64,000 nt of DNA, taken from NCBI RefSeq assembly GCF_018612875.1, contig NZ_JAGGRI010000034.1, positions 20,256 to 84,255 on the forward strand, written 5' to 3'. The translations under genes were made by a program, and so were the position numbers. The first letter of the stretch is position 1. Each line of letters opens with the position of its first letter. The notes under the pieces were generated by a model, which was not told where the DNA came from, searched no databases, and worked only from the letters and a program-made list of their open reading frames with translations. Below are positions 21,607-30,310 of this stretch, piece after piece. This stretch comes from Lysobacter sp. ISL-50 (GTDB lineage Bacteria; Pseudomonadota; Gammaproteobacteria; Xanthomonadales; Xanthomonadaceae).

Positions 21607-21832
21607 CGAAGCCCTGGTCCGCGGCTATCCGATCGCCGCCCTGCGCGACAAGCGCTCGACGTGGGCGGCGATCCACTTCAGCACCGCGATCCGCATCGCC
21701 TGTCACCTGTACCAGGGCAGCGCCGGGGTGGCCTCGATCGTGCCGATGGCCCTGGCCTACGCCTGGCTGTAGGCGCGCACCGGTCGGCTTTGGCCGCTAG
21801 TGCTGGCGTATGCCCTTCTCGACCCCGAGCCT
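21605..21832 (+). pseudogene. Remnant of a CPBP (CAAX protease-like) membrane protease
   Basis: In one frame, starting over the stop of the previous gene, the translation reads DEALVRGYPIAALRDK, then HLYQGSAGVASIVPMALAYAWL, a TAG stop at 21770, then ARTGRLWPLVLAYALLDPE. This is the order of the CPBP abortive-infection/CAAX-protease domain: an EExxxRG-type motif, an HxYQG helix, then TGSLWPxILAHAxxD. It has no start codon of its own, the first motif is degraded and the stop interrupts it, so the gene is dead and truncated at its 5' end. Confidence 0.8.
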
Positions 21833-21925
21833 TGTCCGTGGCCGGCTGAACGGGTGCCAGCGCGCTCGCGATCTACACGGATTCCACACCTCTCTGGCAC
21901 TTGCCTGAACAGGCCCTTGCCAGAT

Positions 21926-21965
21926 CAATATTTGCCTTGACAACTATTGCGCGGGCGCAGATTAT
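21926..21965 (+). promoter_or_regulatory. MarR-type operator overlapping a consensus promoter
   Basis: A perfect -35 box TTGACA (21937-21942), 17 bases, then GATTAT (21960-21965, 4/6) precedes the marR ATG. Two dyads share one centre at 21937.5: CAATA-N14-TATTG (21926-21949) and TTG-N6-CAA (21932-21943). The halves of this 24-base palindrome agree at 9 of 12 positions. A repressor bound there would cover the -35 box, as expected for autoregulation by the downstream MarR protein. Confidence 0.7.
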
Positions 21966-21973
21966 TCCGCGCC

Positions 21974-22432
21974 ATGACGACCTCGACCCCCAACCAGCCT
22001 TGCTCCACGTCCAACCTCGGCCTGCTGTTCCGCCAGGTGCGCGACGCCATGTGGGCGCAGATGGAACGCGAGCTGGCGCAGGCCGGCCACGATCTGACCT
22101 TCAGCCAGTTCATCACCCTCAAGGAGCTGGCGATCGGCACCGCCGGGGTGACCGAACTGGCGCGCGCGGCCCAGCTCAATCCCGGCGCCATGACCCGCCT
22201 GCTCGACAAGCTGGAAAGCCGCGGATTCGTCATGCGCGTGGCCGATCCCGACGATCGCCGCGCGCTCAACATCCACCTGACCGAAGCCGGTACGGCGATC
22301 TGGGAAGACATCGACCAGTGCGGAAAGCGCGTGCGCGAGCGCGCCATGGCCGGCCTCAGCGATTCCGATCGCGACCAGTTGTACCGCTTGCTCGAACAGG
22401 TTCGCGACAACCTCACTCTCTCCGGTTCCTGA
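21974..22432 (+). CDS. MarR-family transcriptional repressor of the efflux operon
   Basis: The 152-residue winged-helix regulator resembles EmrR/MarR. The DNA-binding helix-turn-helix is around GVTELARAAQLNPGAMTRLLDKLESRGFV, and the wing is RVADPDDRRALNIHLTEAG. Members dissociate from DNA when they bind lipophilic drugs. ATG 21974 is chosen because the preceding codons lie in the promoter. The next gene starts four bases after its stop, so regulator and pump are one transcript under the palindromic operator just upstream. Confidence 0.93.
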   Translation: MTTSTPNQPCSTSNLGLLFRQVRDAMWAQMERELAQAGHDLTFSQFITLKELAIGTAGVTELARAAQLNPGAMTRLLDKLESRGFVMRVADPDDRRALNIHLTEAGTAIWEDIDQCGKRVRERAMAGLSDSDRDQLYRLLEQVRDNLTLSGS

Positions 22433-22435
22433 GCC

Positions 22436-23950
22436 ATGTCACGTCTCGACACTCGCCCGCGCCGCGGGCTGCTTTACGTGCTTACTCCCCTGGCCGCCGC
22501 GCTGATCCTCGCCGGTTGCGCCAGCACCCACGGCCTGCAGCCCGCCGGCCACGCGCTCGACGCCGACAGCCTGCAAGCCAAGCGCAGCCTCGCCGACGTG
22601 TCGGCGGCGCAATTCCCCAAGCGCGACTGGTGGACGGCGCTGGGCGACGCGCAACTCAGCGGTTTGATCGATGAAGCCCTGGCCGGCACGCCGAGCCTGG
22701 ACGCCGCCGATGCGCGCGTGCGCCAAGCCATCGCCCAGGCCGGCCTCGCCGACGCCGCGCGCAAGCCCACCGTCGGCGGCGACGCGCAGTACTCCGGCGT
22801 GGAACTGCCCGAGACGCTGGCGCCGGAACCGATCGGCGGCAAGTACCTCGGCGCGCACGTGCTGATGCTGCAATTCAAGTACAGCCCGGACCTGTGGGGC
22901 GGCAAGCGCGCCCGCTGGCAGGCCGCGCTGGGCCAGGCGCGCGCCGCCGAAGTCGAAGCGCAGGCCGCTCGCCTGACCTTGTCTTCGAACATCGCCCGCG
23001 CCTATGTGTCGCTGGCGCAGTCCTTCGAAGCGCAGGACGTGGCCACTTCGGAGAAGCAACGCTCCGAGCGCCTGCTCGGCCTGGGCCAGCAGCGCGTCAA
23101 GGCCGGCCTGGACAACCAGTTGCAGATCCGCAACGCGCAGAGCGCGAGCGCCAGCGCCGACCAGCAGATCCAGGCGGCGCAGCAGCAGATCGACGCCGCT
23201 CGCAACGCGCTGGCCGCGCTGCTCGGCAAGGGCCCGGATCGCGGCCTGGATATCGCCCGCCCGACCCTGCTCGCGGCCAAGCCGCCGGCGGTGCCGGCGG
23301 TATTGCCGAGCGAACTGCTGGGCCATCGTCCCGACGTGGTCGCCGCGCGCTGGCGCGTGGAAGCCAGTTCGCACGGCATCAAGGCGGCCAAGGCCGACTT
23401 CTATCCGACCGTGAACCTCAGCGCGATCGTCGGCCTGGGCAGCGGCCATCTGTCGGATCTGTTCTCCAGCGACGCCAAGCTGCTGCAAGGCGGCCCGGCG
23501 ATCAGCATGCCGATCTTCGACGGCGGCCGTCTGCGCAATCAACTGGCGCAAAGCGACGCCGAGTACGACCTCGCCGTCGCCAACTACAACCAGAATCTGG
23601 TCGGCGCGCTGCGCGAAGTCGCCGACGCGTTGCAGGCCTCGCGTTCGCTCGACGGCCAGCTGGTGTCGGCGCAGCAGGCGCGCGATGCCGCGCAGCAGGC
23701 CTGGCAGATCGCCAGCACCCGGTATCGCGCCGGCCTGGGCACGCAGCTCGATGTGCTGTCGGCGCAGCGTCCGCTGCTGCAACTCGATCAGCAGCTCGCC
23801 GGCCTGCGCGCGCAGCGCCTGGCCACGCAGATCGACCTGGATCGCGCGCTCGGCGGCGGACTCGAACTGACTTCGCCCGACCCGGTCGCGTCCACGGTTC
23901 CCAACGAATCTTCCAATAGCAACGTTATCGCCAAGGCCCCCACGCCATGA
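22436..23950 (+). CDS. Outer-membrane efflux lipoprotein (NodT/TolC family)
   Basis: This is the outer-membrane channel of the tripartite pump. The 504-residue protein has an N-terminal signal with lipobox LILAGC (Cys about residue 28). Two repeated OEP domains follow, with the family motifs DWWTALGDAQLSGLIDEAL and GHRPDVVAARWRVEA. Its stop overlaps the ATG of the membrane-fusion gene (ATGA), which indicates translational coupling. Confidence 0.95.
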   Translation: MSRLDTRPRRGLLYVLTPLAAALILAGCASTHGLQPAGHALDADSLQAKRSLADVSAAQFPKRDWWTALGDAQLSGLIDEALAGTPSLDAADARVRQAIAQAGLADAARKPTVGGDAQYSGVELPETLAPEPIGGKYLGAHVLMLQFKYSPDLWGGKRARWQAALGQARAAEVEAQAARLTLSSNIARAYVSLAQSFEAQDVATSEKQRSERLLGLGQQRVKAGLDNQLQIRNAQSASASADQQIQAAQQQIDAARNALAALLGKGPDRGLDIARPTLLAAKPPAVPAVLPSELLGHRPDVVAARWRVEASSHGIKAAKADFYPTVNLSAIVGLGSGHLSDLFSSDAKLLQGGPAISMPIFDGGRLRNQLAQSDAEYDLAVANYNQNLVGALREVADALQASRSLDGQLVSAQQARDAAQQAWQIASTRYRAGLGTQLDVLSAQRPLLQLDQQLAGLRAQRLATQIDLDRALGGGLELTSPDPVASTVPNESSNSNVIAKAPTP

Positions 23951-25140
23951 CTACTGAAGTCAATCCCCAAGCCGCCACGGCCGCCGCCGCGCCGGCGCCG
24001 AAGAACAATCGCCGCAAGGCCTTGTTGATCCTGCTGACCGTGGTGGTGGTCGCCGCGGTCGCATGGACCGCGTATTACCTGCTGGTGCTGCGCTGGCACC
24101 AGGACACCGACGATGCCTACGTGCAGGGCAACGTCGTCAACATCACCCCGCAAGTCCAGGGCACCGTGGTCAGCATCGGCGCCGACGACGGCATGAAGGT
24201 CAGCGCCGGGCAAGTGCTGGTGCAACTCGATCCCAACGATGCGCAGGTCGCCTACGATCAGGCCACGGCGAATCTGGCCAACACCGTGCGTCAGGTGCGC
24301 GGCTTGTTCAGCGCGGTGGATGCCGGCCAGGCCGACCTGTCGGCGCGCGAAGTCGCGGTGCAGAAGGCCCGCGCCGACGTGAAGCGCCGCGAGGGACTGG
24401 TCGCCGGCGGCGCGGTCTCGGCGGAAGAACTGGCGCATGCGCGCGATGAACTGGCCTCGGCCGAAGCGGCGATGTCGTCCTCGCGCGGCGCGTTGGCCCG
24501 CAATCGCGCCCTGGTCGATGCGACCACCGTCGCCAAGCAACCGCAAGTTGCCGCGGCCGCCGCGCAGTTGCGTCAGGCGTACTTGAATCTGCAGCGCTCG
24601 GCGATCCTCGCGCCGGTCAGCGGCTACATCGGCAAGCGCAACGTGCAACTCGGCCAGCGCGTGCAGCCGGGCACCGCGCTGATGACGATCATTCCGCTGG
24701 ATCAGGTCTGGGTCGAAGCCAACTTCAAGGAAACCCAACTGGCCAAGATGCATATCGGCCAGCCGGTGGAACTGCATTCGGATCTATACGGCTCCGAGGT
24801 GAGCTACCAGGGCAAGTTGGTCAGCCTCGGCCTGGGCACTGGCAGCGCGTTCTCGCTGTTGCCGGCGCAGAACGCCAGCGGCAACTGGATCAAGATCATC
24901 CAGCGCGTGCCGGTGCGCATCGAGATCGAACCCAGGCAGCTCGCCGATCATCCGCTGCGCCTGGGCCTGAGCATGCACGTCGATGTCGCCATCCGCGATC
25001 AGAACGGCGCCGTGCTCGCCGGCGCGCCGCCGGCCAAGGGCGTGCTGAGCACCGATGCCTACGCCAAGCAGTTGCACGATGCCGACGCGATGATCGAGAA
25101 GATCGTTCGCGAGAATTTGCCGGGCCTGCAGCACGGTTGA
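23947..25140 (+). CDS. Membrane-fusion protein, HlyD/EmrA family
   Basis: The 397-residue adaptor links inner- and outer-membrane parts of the pump. One membrane segment (ALLILLTVVVVAAVAWTAYYL, residues ~25-45) is followed by DTDDAYVQGNVVNITPQVQGTV, the classical EmrA start of the lipoyl half-motif. A coiled-coil hairpin comes next, then the second lipoyl half and beta-barrel (NVQLGQRVQPGTALMTIIPLDQVWVEANFKETQL). The gene lies between the outer-membrane and MFS genes. Confidence 0.95.
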   Translation: MTTEVNPQAATAAAAPAPKNNRRKALLILLTVVVVAAVAWTAYYLLVLRWHQDTDDAYVQGNVVNITPQVQGTVVSIGADDGMKVSAGQVLVQLDPNDAQVAYDQATANLANTVRQVRGLFSAVDAGQADLSAREVAVQKARADVKRREGLVAGGAVSAEELAHARDELASAEAAMSSSRGALARNRALVDATTVAKQPQVAAAAAQLRQAYLNLQRSAILAPVSGYIGKRNVQLGQRVQPGTALMTIIPLDQVWVEANFKETQLAKMHIGQPVELHSDLYGSEVSYQGKLVSLGLGTGSAFSLLPAQNASGNWIKIIQRVPVRIEIEPRQLADHPLRLGLSMHVDVAIRDQNGAVLAGAPPAKGVLSTDAYAKQLHDADAMIEKIVRENLPGLQHG

Positions 25141-25533
25141 TCGCCGCGGGTCGGAGCGGTTTTTTGTGGGAGCGAGTTTGGTGGGAGGGGCTTCAGCCCC
25201 GACGCCTTTCGCTCCGACATCGCGATCTGACCGAAAAGCATCGGGGCTGAAGCCCCTCCTACAAAAGCCAAGCTTCACCTGCAAACCCGCTTGAAAGTTT
25301 CGCCCCGCAGCAAAGACGAAGCGCCTCCCCCACGTCGTTCTTCTTCTGTCGTTCGCAAAGCATCGTTTCGAAGCCGGCGCGCCATGCGCGCTGCCTCGAC
25401 CTCCCCCGACGACGCCACGCGAGCTCCGAAGCCGTCATTCCGGCCAAGGCCGGAATGACGGACCCAGGAAGGCCTCACCTCCGCTCTTGGTCCCGCGCCC
25501 GCGCGCGGCCCACCCGAACCGACAGGCAGATCC
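25141..25533. repeat. Gap in the efflux operon with palindromic repeats
   Basis: 25180-25266 holds an inverted pair of the GGGAGGGGCTTCAGCCCCGA family (first arm GGTGGGAGGGGCTTCAGCCCC, mirrored by GGGGCTGAAGCCCCTCC). 25434-25459 holds CATTCCGGCCAAGGCCGGAATG, a hairpin of another family. The large hairpins split the efflux operon between the adaptor and the MFS pump and may protect the upstream mRNA or reduce read-through. No gene is supported. Confidence 0.7.
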
Positions 25534-27105
25534 ATGTCCGCCACCACCGCCAACGCCGGAGCCGCGCCCGCCGCCCCCGGGGCATTCCGGCCGCCGAATA
25601 TCGCGCTGACGACGCTGGGCCTCGCCCTCGCCTCGTTCATGCAGGTGCTCGACACCACCATCGCCAACGTCTCGCTGCCGACCATCTCCGGCAACCTCGG
25701 CGGCAGCAGCAGCCAGGCGACCTGGGTCATCACCTCGTTCGCGGTCAGCAACGCCATCGCCCTGCCCTTGACCGGCTTCTTCACGCGCAAGTTCGGCGAA
25801 CGCAAATTGTTCATGTGGGCGACGATGCTGTTCGTGATCGCCTCCTTCCTGTGCGGCCTGGCCAACAGCATGGGCCTGCTGGTCGCCGCGCGCGCGCTGC
25901 AGGGCTTCGTCGCCGGGCCGATGTATCCGGTCACCCAGGCGCTGCTGATCTCGATCTATCCACCGCACAAACGCGGGCAAGCCATCGCCTTGCTGGCGAT
26001 GGTCACCGTGGTCGCGCCGATCGCAGGGCCGATCCTGGGCGGCTGGATCACCGACAACTACAGCTGGGAATGGATTTTCTTCATCAACATTCCCATCGGC
26101 ATCTTCGCCAGCCTGGTGGTGGCCAATCAGCTGCGCGGCCGGCCGGAGCGGCTGGAAAACCCGAAGATGGACTACATGGGCCTGGCGATGCTGGTGATCG
26201 GCGTGGCCGCGCTGCAGATCATGCTCGACCTGGGCAACGACGAGGACTGGTTCAACTCGACCAAGATCGTAGTGCTGACCGTGGTCGCCGTGATCGCGCT
26301 GGCGGTGTTCGTGATCTGGGAACTGACCGAACGCGATCCGATCGTCAACCTGCGCCTGTTCCGCCATCGCAACTTCGCCAGCGGCACCTTGGCGATGGTG
26401 CTGGCCTACTCGGCGTTCTTCTCGATCAGCCTGCTGGTGCCGCTGTGGCTGCAGCGCAACCTGGGCTACACCTCGATCTGGGCGGGTCTGGCGACCGCGC
26501 CGATCGGCATCCTGCCGGTGTTGCTGACGCCGTTCGTGGGCCTGTACGCCGCGCGCTTCGACTTGCGCATGGTCGCCAGCGCGGCCTTCATCGTCATGGC
26601 CTTCACCAGCTTCGTGCGCTCGGGTTTCAATCTCGACGTGGATTTCCAGCACGTCGCCCTGGTGCAGTTGTGGCAAGGCCTGGGCGTGGCGCTGTTCTTC
26701 ATGCCGGTGCTGACCATCCTGCTGTCGGACCTGGAGCCGCATGAGATCGCGGCGGGCTCGGGCCTGGCGACGTTCGTGCGAACGCTCGGCGGCAGCTTCG
26801 CCGCGTCGTTGACGACCTGGGCCTGGAGCCAGCGCAGCACCATCCACCACGCGCAGTTGACCGAGCATATCGGCGCCTACGATCCGGCGATCCAGCAGAC
26901 CGTCAACACGCTCGGCAACGGCGACGCCACCCGCGGCGCGCTGGTGCTCAATCAGATGATTTCGCAGCAGGCCGCGCAGATCGGCTTCAACGAGATGCTG
27001 CATCTGATCGGCATCCTGTTCCTGGTGGTGACGGTATTCGTCTGGTTCGCCAAGCCGCCGTTCAGCGCCAAGGCCGCGGGCGGTGCGGCGGCTGGCGGGC
27101 ACTGA
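25534..27105 (+). CDS. EmrB/QacA-type MFS drug:H+ antiporter (14 TM)
   Basis: The 523-residue inner-membrane pump of the tripartite system has about 14 hydrophobic segments, as in DHA2 transporters. Diagnostic motifs are LASFMQVLDTTIANVSLPTISGNL at the first helix, SFAVSNAIALPLTGFFTRKFGERK (motif A) and VTVVAPIAGPILGGWITDNYSWEWIF (motif C, drug antiporters). Export of lipophilic antimicrobials across both membranes is the established family role; the natural substrate is unknown. Confidence 0.95.
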   Translation: MSATTANAGAAPAAPGAFRPPNIALTTLGLALASFMQVLDTTIANVSLPTISGNLGGSSSQATWVITSFAVSNAIALPLTGFFTRKFGERKLFMWATMLFVIASFLCGLANSMGLLVAARALQGFVAGPMYPVTQALLISIYPPHKRGQAIALLAMVTVVAPIAGPILGGWITDNYSWEWIFFINIPIGIFASLVVANQLRGRPERLENPKMDYMGLAMLVIGVAALQIMLDLGNDEDWFNSTKIVVLTVVAVIALAVFVIWELTERDPIVNLRLFRHRNFASGTLAMVLAYSAFFSISLLVPLWLQRNLGYTSIWAGLATAPIGILPVLLTPFVGLYAARFDLRMVASAAFIVMAFTSFVRSGFNLDVDFQHVALVQLWQGLGVALFFMPVLTILLSDLEPHEIAAGSGLATFVRTLGGSFAASLTTWAWSQRSTIHHAQLTEHIGAYDPAIQQTVNTLGNGDATRGALVLNQMISQQAAQIGFNEMLHLIGILFLVVTVFVWFAKPPFSAKAAGGAAAGGH

Positions 27106-27321
27106 TGTATCGAGGGTGGAGGCGGCGCTAGCCGCGGTCTTTGGCTTGCGTCGTGGCATCGGCGCTCCTGCCCCTTCAGGCCTGCCTGTTGCAGGTTCGA
27201 CCTGGACCACGGCGCCGCCCCGTCGGCGCACGACGGTTTCCGCTTCGCCACGTATTGACCGGCGCCTTCCGCGCTTCGCATGATGCTCGCGCCCCGCTTC
27301 GGGGCGACCGGGGAATACATC

Positions 27322-27540
27322 GTGAGAAAGGAATCGAACAAGCTCGGCATGTATGCATTGGCGGCCGTGGTCTTCGGCTTTGCGTTCTCGTTCGGCGCCA
27401 GCGCCGGCGACGCTGCTGCGACCTGTGAGCGCACCTGCGAGATCGAATACGCCGAATGCATGCAGGTGGTCGGCGATGAAGCCGGCTGTGGGGCGACTTA
27501 TCGGGCTTGCGTTCGCAGTTGCGATTGCGCGGTGCTTTGA
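27322..27540 (+). CDS. Small secreted seven-cysteine protein, paralogue 1
   Basis: The product has 72 residues from GTG 27322. A hydrophobic signal (YALAAVVFGFAFSFGASA) precedes a mature part with seven cysteines at 35, 39, 46, 56, 63, 67 and 69: C-X3-C-X6-C-X9-C-X6-C-X3-C-X-C, then three residues. The paralogue at 29766 has exactly the same spacing and end but different residues between. I do not recognise the family. The two CX3C ends recall helical hairpins held by disulfides. The seventh cysteine would be unpaired or bridge a dimer or metal. GTG is chosen because it gives a compact signal peptide; the open frame starts 14 codons earlier. Confidence 0.75.
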   Translation: MRKESNKLGMYALAAVVFGFAFSFGASAGDAAATCERTCEIEYAECMQVVGDEAGCGATYRACVRSCDCAVL

Positions 27541-27591
27541 GGCGATCCACGCTGCGGGCCGTGGTCCGTAGCGCGGTTGCTGAGCGAAGAG

Positions 27592-27670
27592 CATCGGGCC
27601 TGAAAGGCCCTCCCATAAGAGACTTCGGGCCGTCGAGGTCTTTTGTGGGAGGGCCTTTCAGGCCCGATGC
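27592..27670. repeat. Variant palindrome GGGCCTGAAAGGCCC / GGGCCTTTCAGGCCC
   Basis: This is the same architecture as the GGGGCTTCAGCCCC family (inverted arms, CTTTTGTGGGAGGG, a central GAGGTC loop), but the core is changed to GGGCCTTTCAGGCCC on both arms, so the pairing is kept. It lies between the convergent cysteine-rich and hypX genes and may act as a bidirectional terminator-like hairpin. Confidence 0.8.
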
Positions 27671-27703
27671 TTTTCGCCAAGACACTACATCACCCACCAG
27701 CGC

Positions 27704-29425
27704 TCAAGCCGAAACCTCCGCACGCCGCGGCGCGCTTTGCTCGGGCAAGGCCTCGCACGCCGTCGCCGCGCACTTGAGCACGAAACGCCGCCGCGCCTCG
27801 TGGTAGCTGCGATCGCTGCCGAAGAAATTGCGGTACATGTGCGCCAACTCCTCCGCGCCGTAACTCTCCAGCGGCTTGCGGCGCTCGTCGGCGGCGCGGC
27901 GGCGGCGCTTGCCGGCCAGGGCCTTGCGCACGCTGACCGGATCGGCCGCGCGTTCGGCGCGTTGCTCGACGTGCGCGACGAAATCCGCCGCGCTGGCGCC
28001 GAACGCGGCGTCGATCAAGCCGATGCGCTCGGCGCCGGCCGCGCCGATCGGGCGCAGGCCTTCGGTGAGTTCCTGCGCCAAGGTCTCGCCGACCCGGCGC
28101 GGCAGCAGATAGGTCCAGTACTCCGATCCGTACAAGCCGCCCATGCTCTTGTAATGCGGATTCATCACCGCGCCGCGCCGCGCCCACACCTGATCGGCGG
28201 CCAGCGCCAGGATCACTCCGCCCGCGCCGGCATTGCCCCGCATCGCCGAGATCACCAGGTGCGAATCGGTCAGCACGATCTCGCGCACCAACGCATTCAT
28301 GGCCAGGATGTTGCGCCACGATTCCAGCGCCGGATCGGACGCGGCCTGAATGGTGTTGAGGTGGATGCCGTTGGACCAGATGTCGCTGCCGCCCATCAGC
28401 ACGATGGCCCGCGTCGGCCGCTGCCGCGCCTGCAAAAATGCGGTGCGCAGGCGATCGCACTGAGCGGTGGACATGGCGCCGTTGTAGAAATCGAAATGCA
28501 GATAACCGACCGCGCCGGCTTCGCGATAACGGATCTGCCGGTAGGCGTGATCGCGCCGCCCGGCCACCGAGGTCGCCGGCCGCAGCGGCCGCTGCGCCAC
28601 TTCGCGCAAGCGCTTCTCGCCCAGCACCAGGGTCGCCGGCAGCTTGATCCCGTCCTTCTCGCGCAGATGGCTCAGCCACAGCGCGCCGTCGCGCGTGCCG
28701 ATGCAGATCGCGCCTTCGCGCCGGCCCAGCAACTCGCCCGGACGCCCGCGCAGGGACGGTTCCTCATGCGCGCCGAACACATGGCAGCGCACGCCGGCAA
28801 TTTCGCCGCGCGCGCCGGGAAAACTGTCGCCGCTGCGGATGCGCGCGAGCAGGCTGGCGTTGTCCATCTCCCAGTCCAGGCTGCGATCGGCCGCGCGCAT
28901 GCTCGCGCGCAGGCGGCCGCGCACGTTCGCCGCGGCGTAGTCCAGCGGTTGCGGCGCGTAGCCGCCGGTTTCGAAACGCTCCACCGCCTGCAACAACGCT
29001 CGGCTGGCCGCGTCGGTGACTTCGTGCCGGTACAGCTGGCTCTTGGACGCGCCGCGCATGGCGAAGCCGGCGCTGGCCCAGATGTCGCCGGCGTCCATCT
29101 CGGCCGCGGCCTGCAGCACGGTGACGCCCCAGTCGTGCTCGCCTTCCAGGATCGCCCAGTCCAGCGAGGACGGGCCGCGATCGCCGACGATGCCCGGATG
29201 CACGATCAGGCAGGTGTGGCGGCGCCACACGTCTTCCGGAATCGCCGTCTTGAGCATCGGCGCGACGATCAGCTGCGGCCGCTCGCGGGCGACGGCGGCG
29301 CGCATCGTGTCGGGATCGGATGCGATCTGTACGGATACCTGATGGCCCAGGTCGGTCAACTCGGCCCAGGCGCGCTGCGCCAGTCCGTTGTATGCAGTGC
29401 ACAGGAACAAAATCCGCAGCGACAT
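27704..29425 (-). CDS. hypX: HypX/HoxX-like formyltransferase-crotonase fusion
   Basis: HypX takes the formyl group of N10-formyl-tetrahydrofolate, passes it to CoA, and releases CO from formyl-CoA to supply the CO ligand of [NiFe]-hydrogenase. The 573-residue protein shows both halves. The formyltransferase has HPGIVGDRGPSSLDWAI (His76), GVTVLQAAAEMDAGDIWA (Asp114). The crotonase half has the oxyanion segments LMGGSDIWSNGIHLN and ISAMRGNAGAGGVILALA. ATG 29425 is chosen because AAGGAG lies 7 bases upstream. No hydrogenase, hyp or nickel gene is in the window. It lies antisense between two paralogous secreted Cys-rich genes. An orphan role in CO or one-carbon chemistry is inference. Confidence 0.88.
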   Translation of the reverse strand: MSLRILFLCTAYNGLAQRAWAELTDLGHQVSVQIASDPDTMRAAVARERPQLIVAPMLKTAIPEDVWRRHTCLIVHPGIVGDRGPSSLDWAILEGEHDWGVTVLQAAAEMDAGDIWASAGFAMRGASKSQLYRHEVTDAASRALLQAVERFETGGYAPQPLDYAAANVRGRLRASMRAADRSLDWEMDNASLLARIRSGDSFPGARGEIAGVRCHVFGAHEEPSLRGRPGELLGRREGAICIGTRDGALWLSHLREKDGIKLPATLVLGEKRLREVAQRPLRPATSVAGRRDHAYRQIRYREAGAVGYLHFDFYNGAMSTAQCDRLRTAFLQARQRPTRAIVLMGGSDIWSNGIHLNTIQAASDPALESWRNILAMNALVREIVLTDSHLVISAMRGNAGAGGVILALAADQVWARRGAVMNPHYKSMGGLYGSEYWTYLLPRRVGETLAQELTEGLRPIGAAGAERIGLIDAAFGASAADFVAHVEQRAERAADPVSVRKALAGKRRRRAADERRKPLESYGAEELAHMYRNFFGSDRSYHEARRRFVLKCAATACEALPEQSAPRRAEVSA

Positions 29426-29765
29426 CGCACGCTCCTTCGTCACGACGAAGGATCGAATGTGTGCCAACACGTATTCATAAACATGAGCGGAGATCACAAA
29501 TTCCTGCTGCACCGCAACGGGGTTTCGATTTTTCGACGGGTATCGCTGTTCCTTGCACGCGCCGTCGGAAGGCGCCGATTTCGTGTCCGTTGACTGGCGG
29601 GTATTGCGTTGTCAGAAGCCGTCGCGCGCACGCCGCGGCGACGGCCGCCCTGGCCGCGCGCCTGCGTCGAATGCGCTCGCCGCCGATGCCGCGCATCGGC
29701 GGCGGCGCGGCGCGTGGCCATCGCGCTCATGCCGAGCGTTGTCGATACCGACCAAGGAGAAGTCG
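29426..29765. other. Divergent gap between hypX and Cys-rich gene 2
   Basis: This 340-base region must hold the divergent promoters of hypX and the second cysteine-rich gene. The first ~100 bases (from 29440) are AT-richer than the surroundings. AAGGAG sits six bases before the ATG at 29766. I see no clear operator. Confidence 0.5.
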
Positions 29766-29978
29766 ATGTTCAAGCGCAAAAACAACCGGATGCTGGCGAT
29801 GTGCGCGTTCTGTTTCGGCGTGGCGTTTTCGCTCAGCGCGTTCGCCGCCACCTGCGAGGAGTGCTGGCAAAGCTGCTTCGCCCAACGCGTGGCCTGCCGC
29901 GCCGCCGGCACGCCGGCCTCGGTGTGCCTGATCAACTACAACGCTTGCGGCCGCGCCTGCGGCTGCCAGATTCCCTGA
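29766..29978 (+). CDS. Small secreted seven-cysteine protein, paralogue 2
   Basis: The product has 70 residues. A signal peptide (MLAMCAFCFGVAFSLSAFAA) precedes a mature part with cysteines at 33, 37, 44, 54, 61, 65 and 67, spaced C-X3-C-X6-C-X9-C-X6-C-X3-C-X-C, plus three C-terminal residues. The framework is identical to that of the gene at 27322. It also has an extra Cys30 (CEEC) and two signal-peptide cysteines. AAGGAG is six bases upstream of the ATG. Signal and mature parts are both similar to paralogue 1 (FGFAFSFGASA versus FGVAFSLSAFA), so the genes arose by duplication. Function unknown. Confidence 0.78.
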   Translation: MFKRKNNRMLAMCAFCFGVAFSLSAFAATCEECWQSCFAQRVACRAAGTPASVCLINYNACGRACGCQIP

Positions 29979-30310
29979 GGCGGACACGGCGGGGAGCGCG
30001 CGCTCCCCGCTTCGCCGGCCCGGGTGACGCGCAACGTCGTGCGGCGGCGCAACGAATTCGCCGCGATCCGCGCAGCACCGACGCACGCCGCGCCGATGTG
30101 CGTGCCGTCGCGAACCGCGCCGCCGCGCAGCGCACGCAAATTCCGTAACGCCGGTCACATCGGCCGCCATCCGCGGCCGTGGCGAGGCACTTCGGCGGTG
30201 TTATAACCCTAGCGCTCATCGATCGGCGCGTGCGGCCGCGGTCGATCCGCACCCACTCTCGACGCGAGCGATCGCGGACGACACACCGACGACCTATCTG
30301 AGGACAAGGA
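29979..30310. other. Gap before the glutaredoxin gene
   Basis: After the cysteine-rich gene a GC-rich palindrome (GGGGAGCGCGCGCTCCCC, 29993-30010) without a T-run could act as a weak terminator. TTATAACC at about 30200 is the only good -10-like box before the glutaredoxin gene, which then has a 100-base leader ending GAGGACAAGGA. No gene is supported. Confidence 0.5.

Noticed and set aside
27704..29425. A hydrogenase cluster around hypX
   Set aside because: Neighbours are secreted Cys-rich proteins, efflux genes and a glutaredoxin; no hydrogenase subunit is seen.
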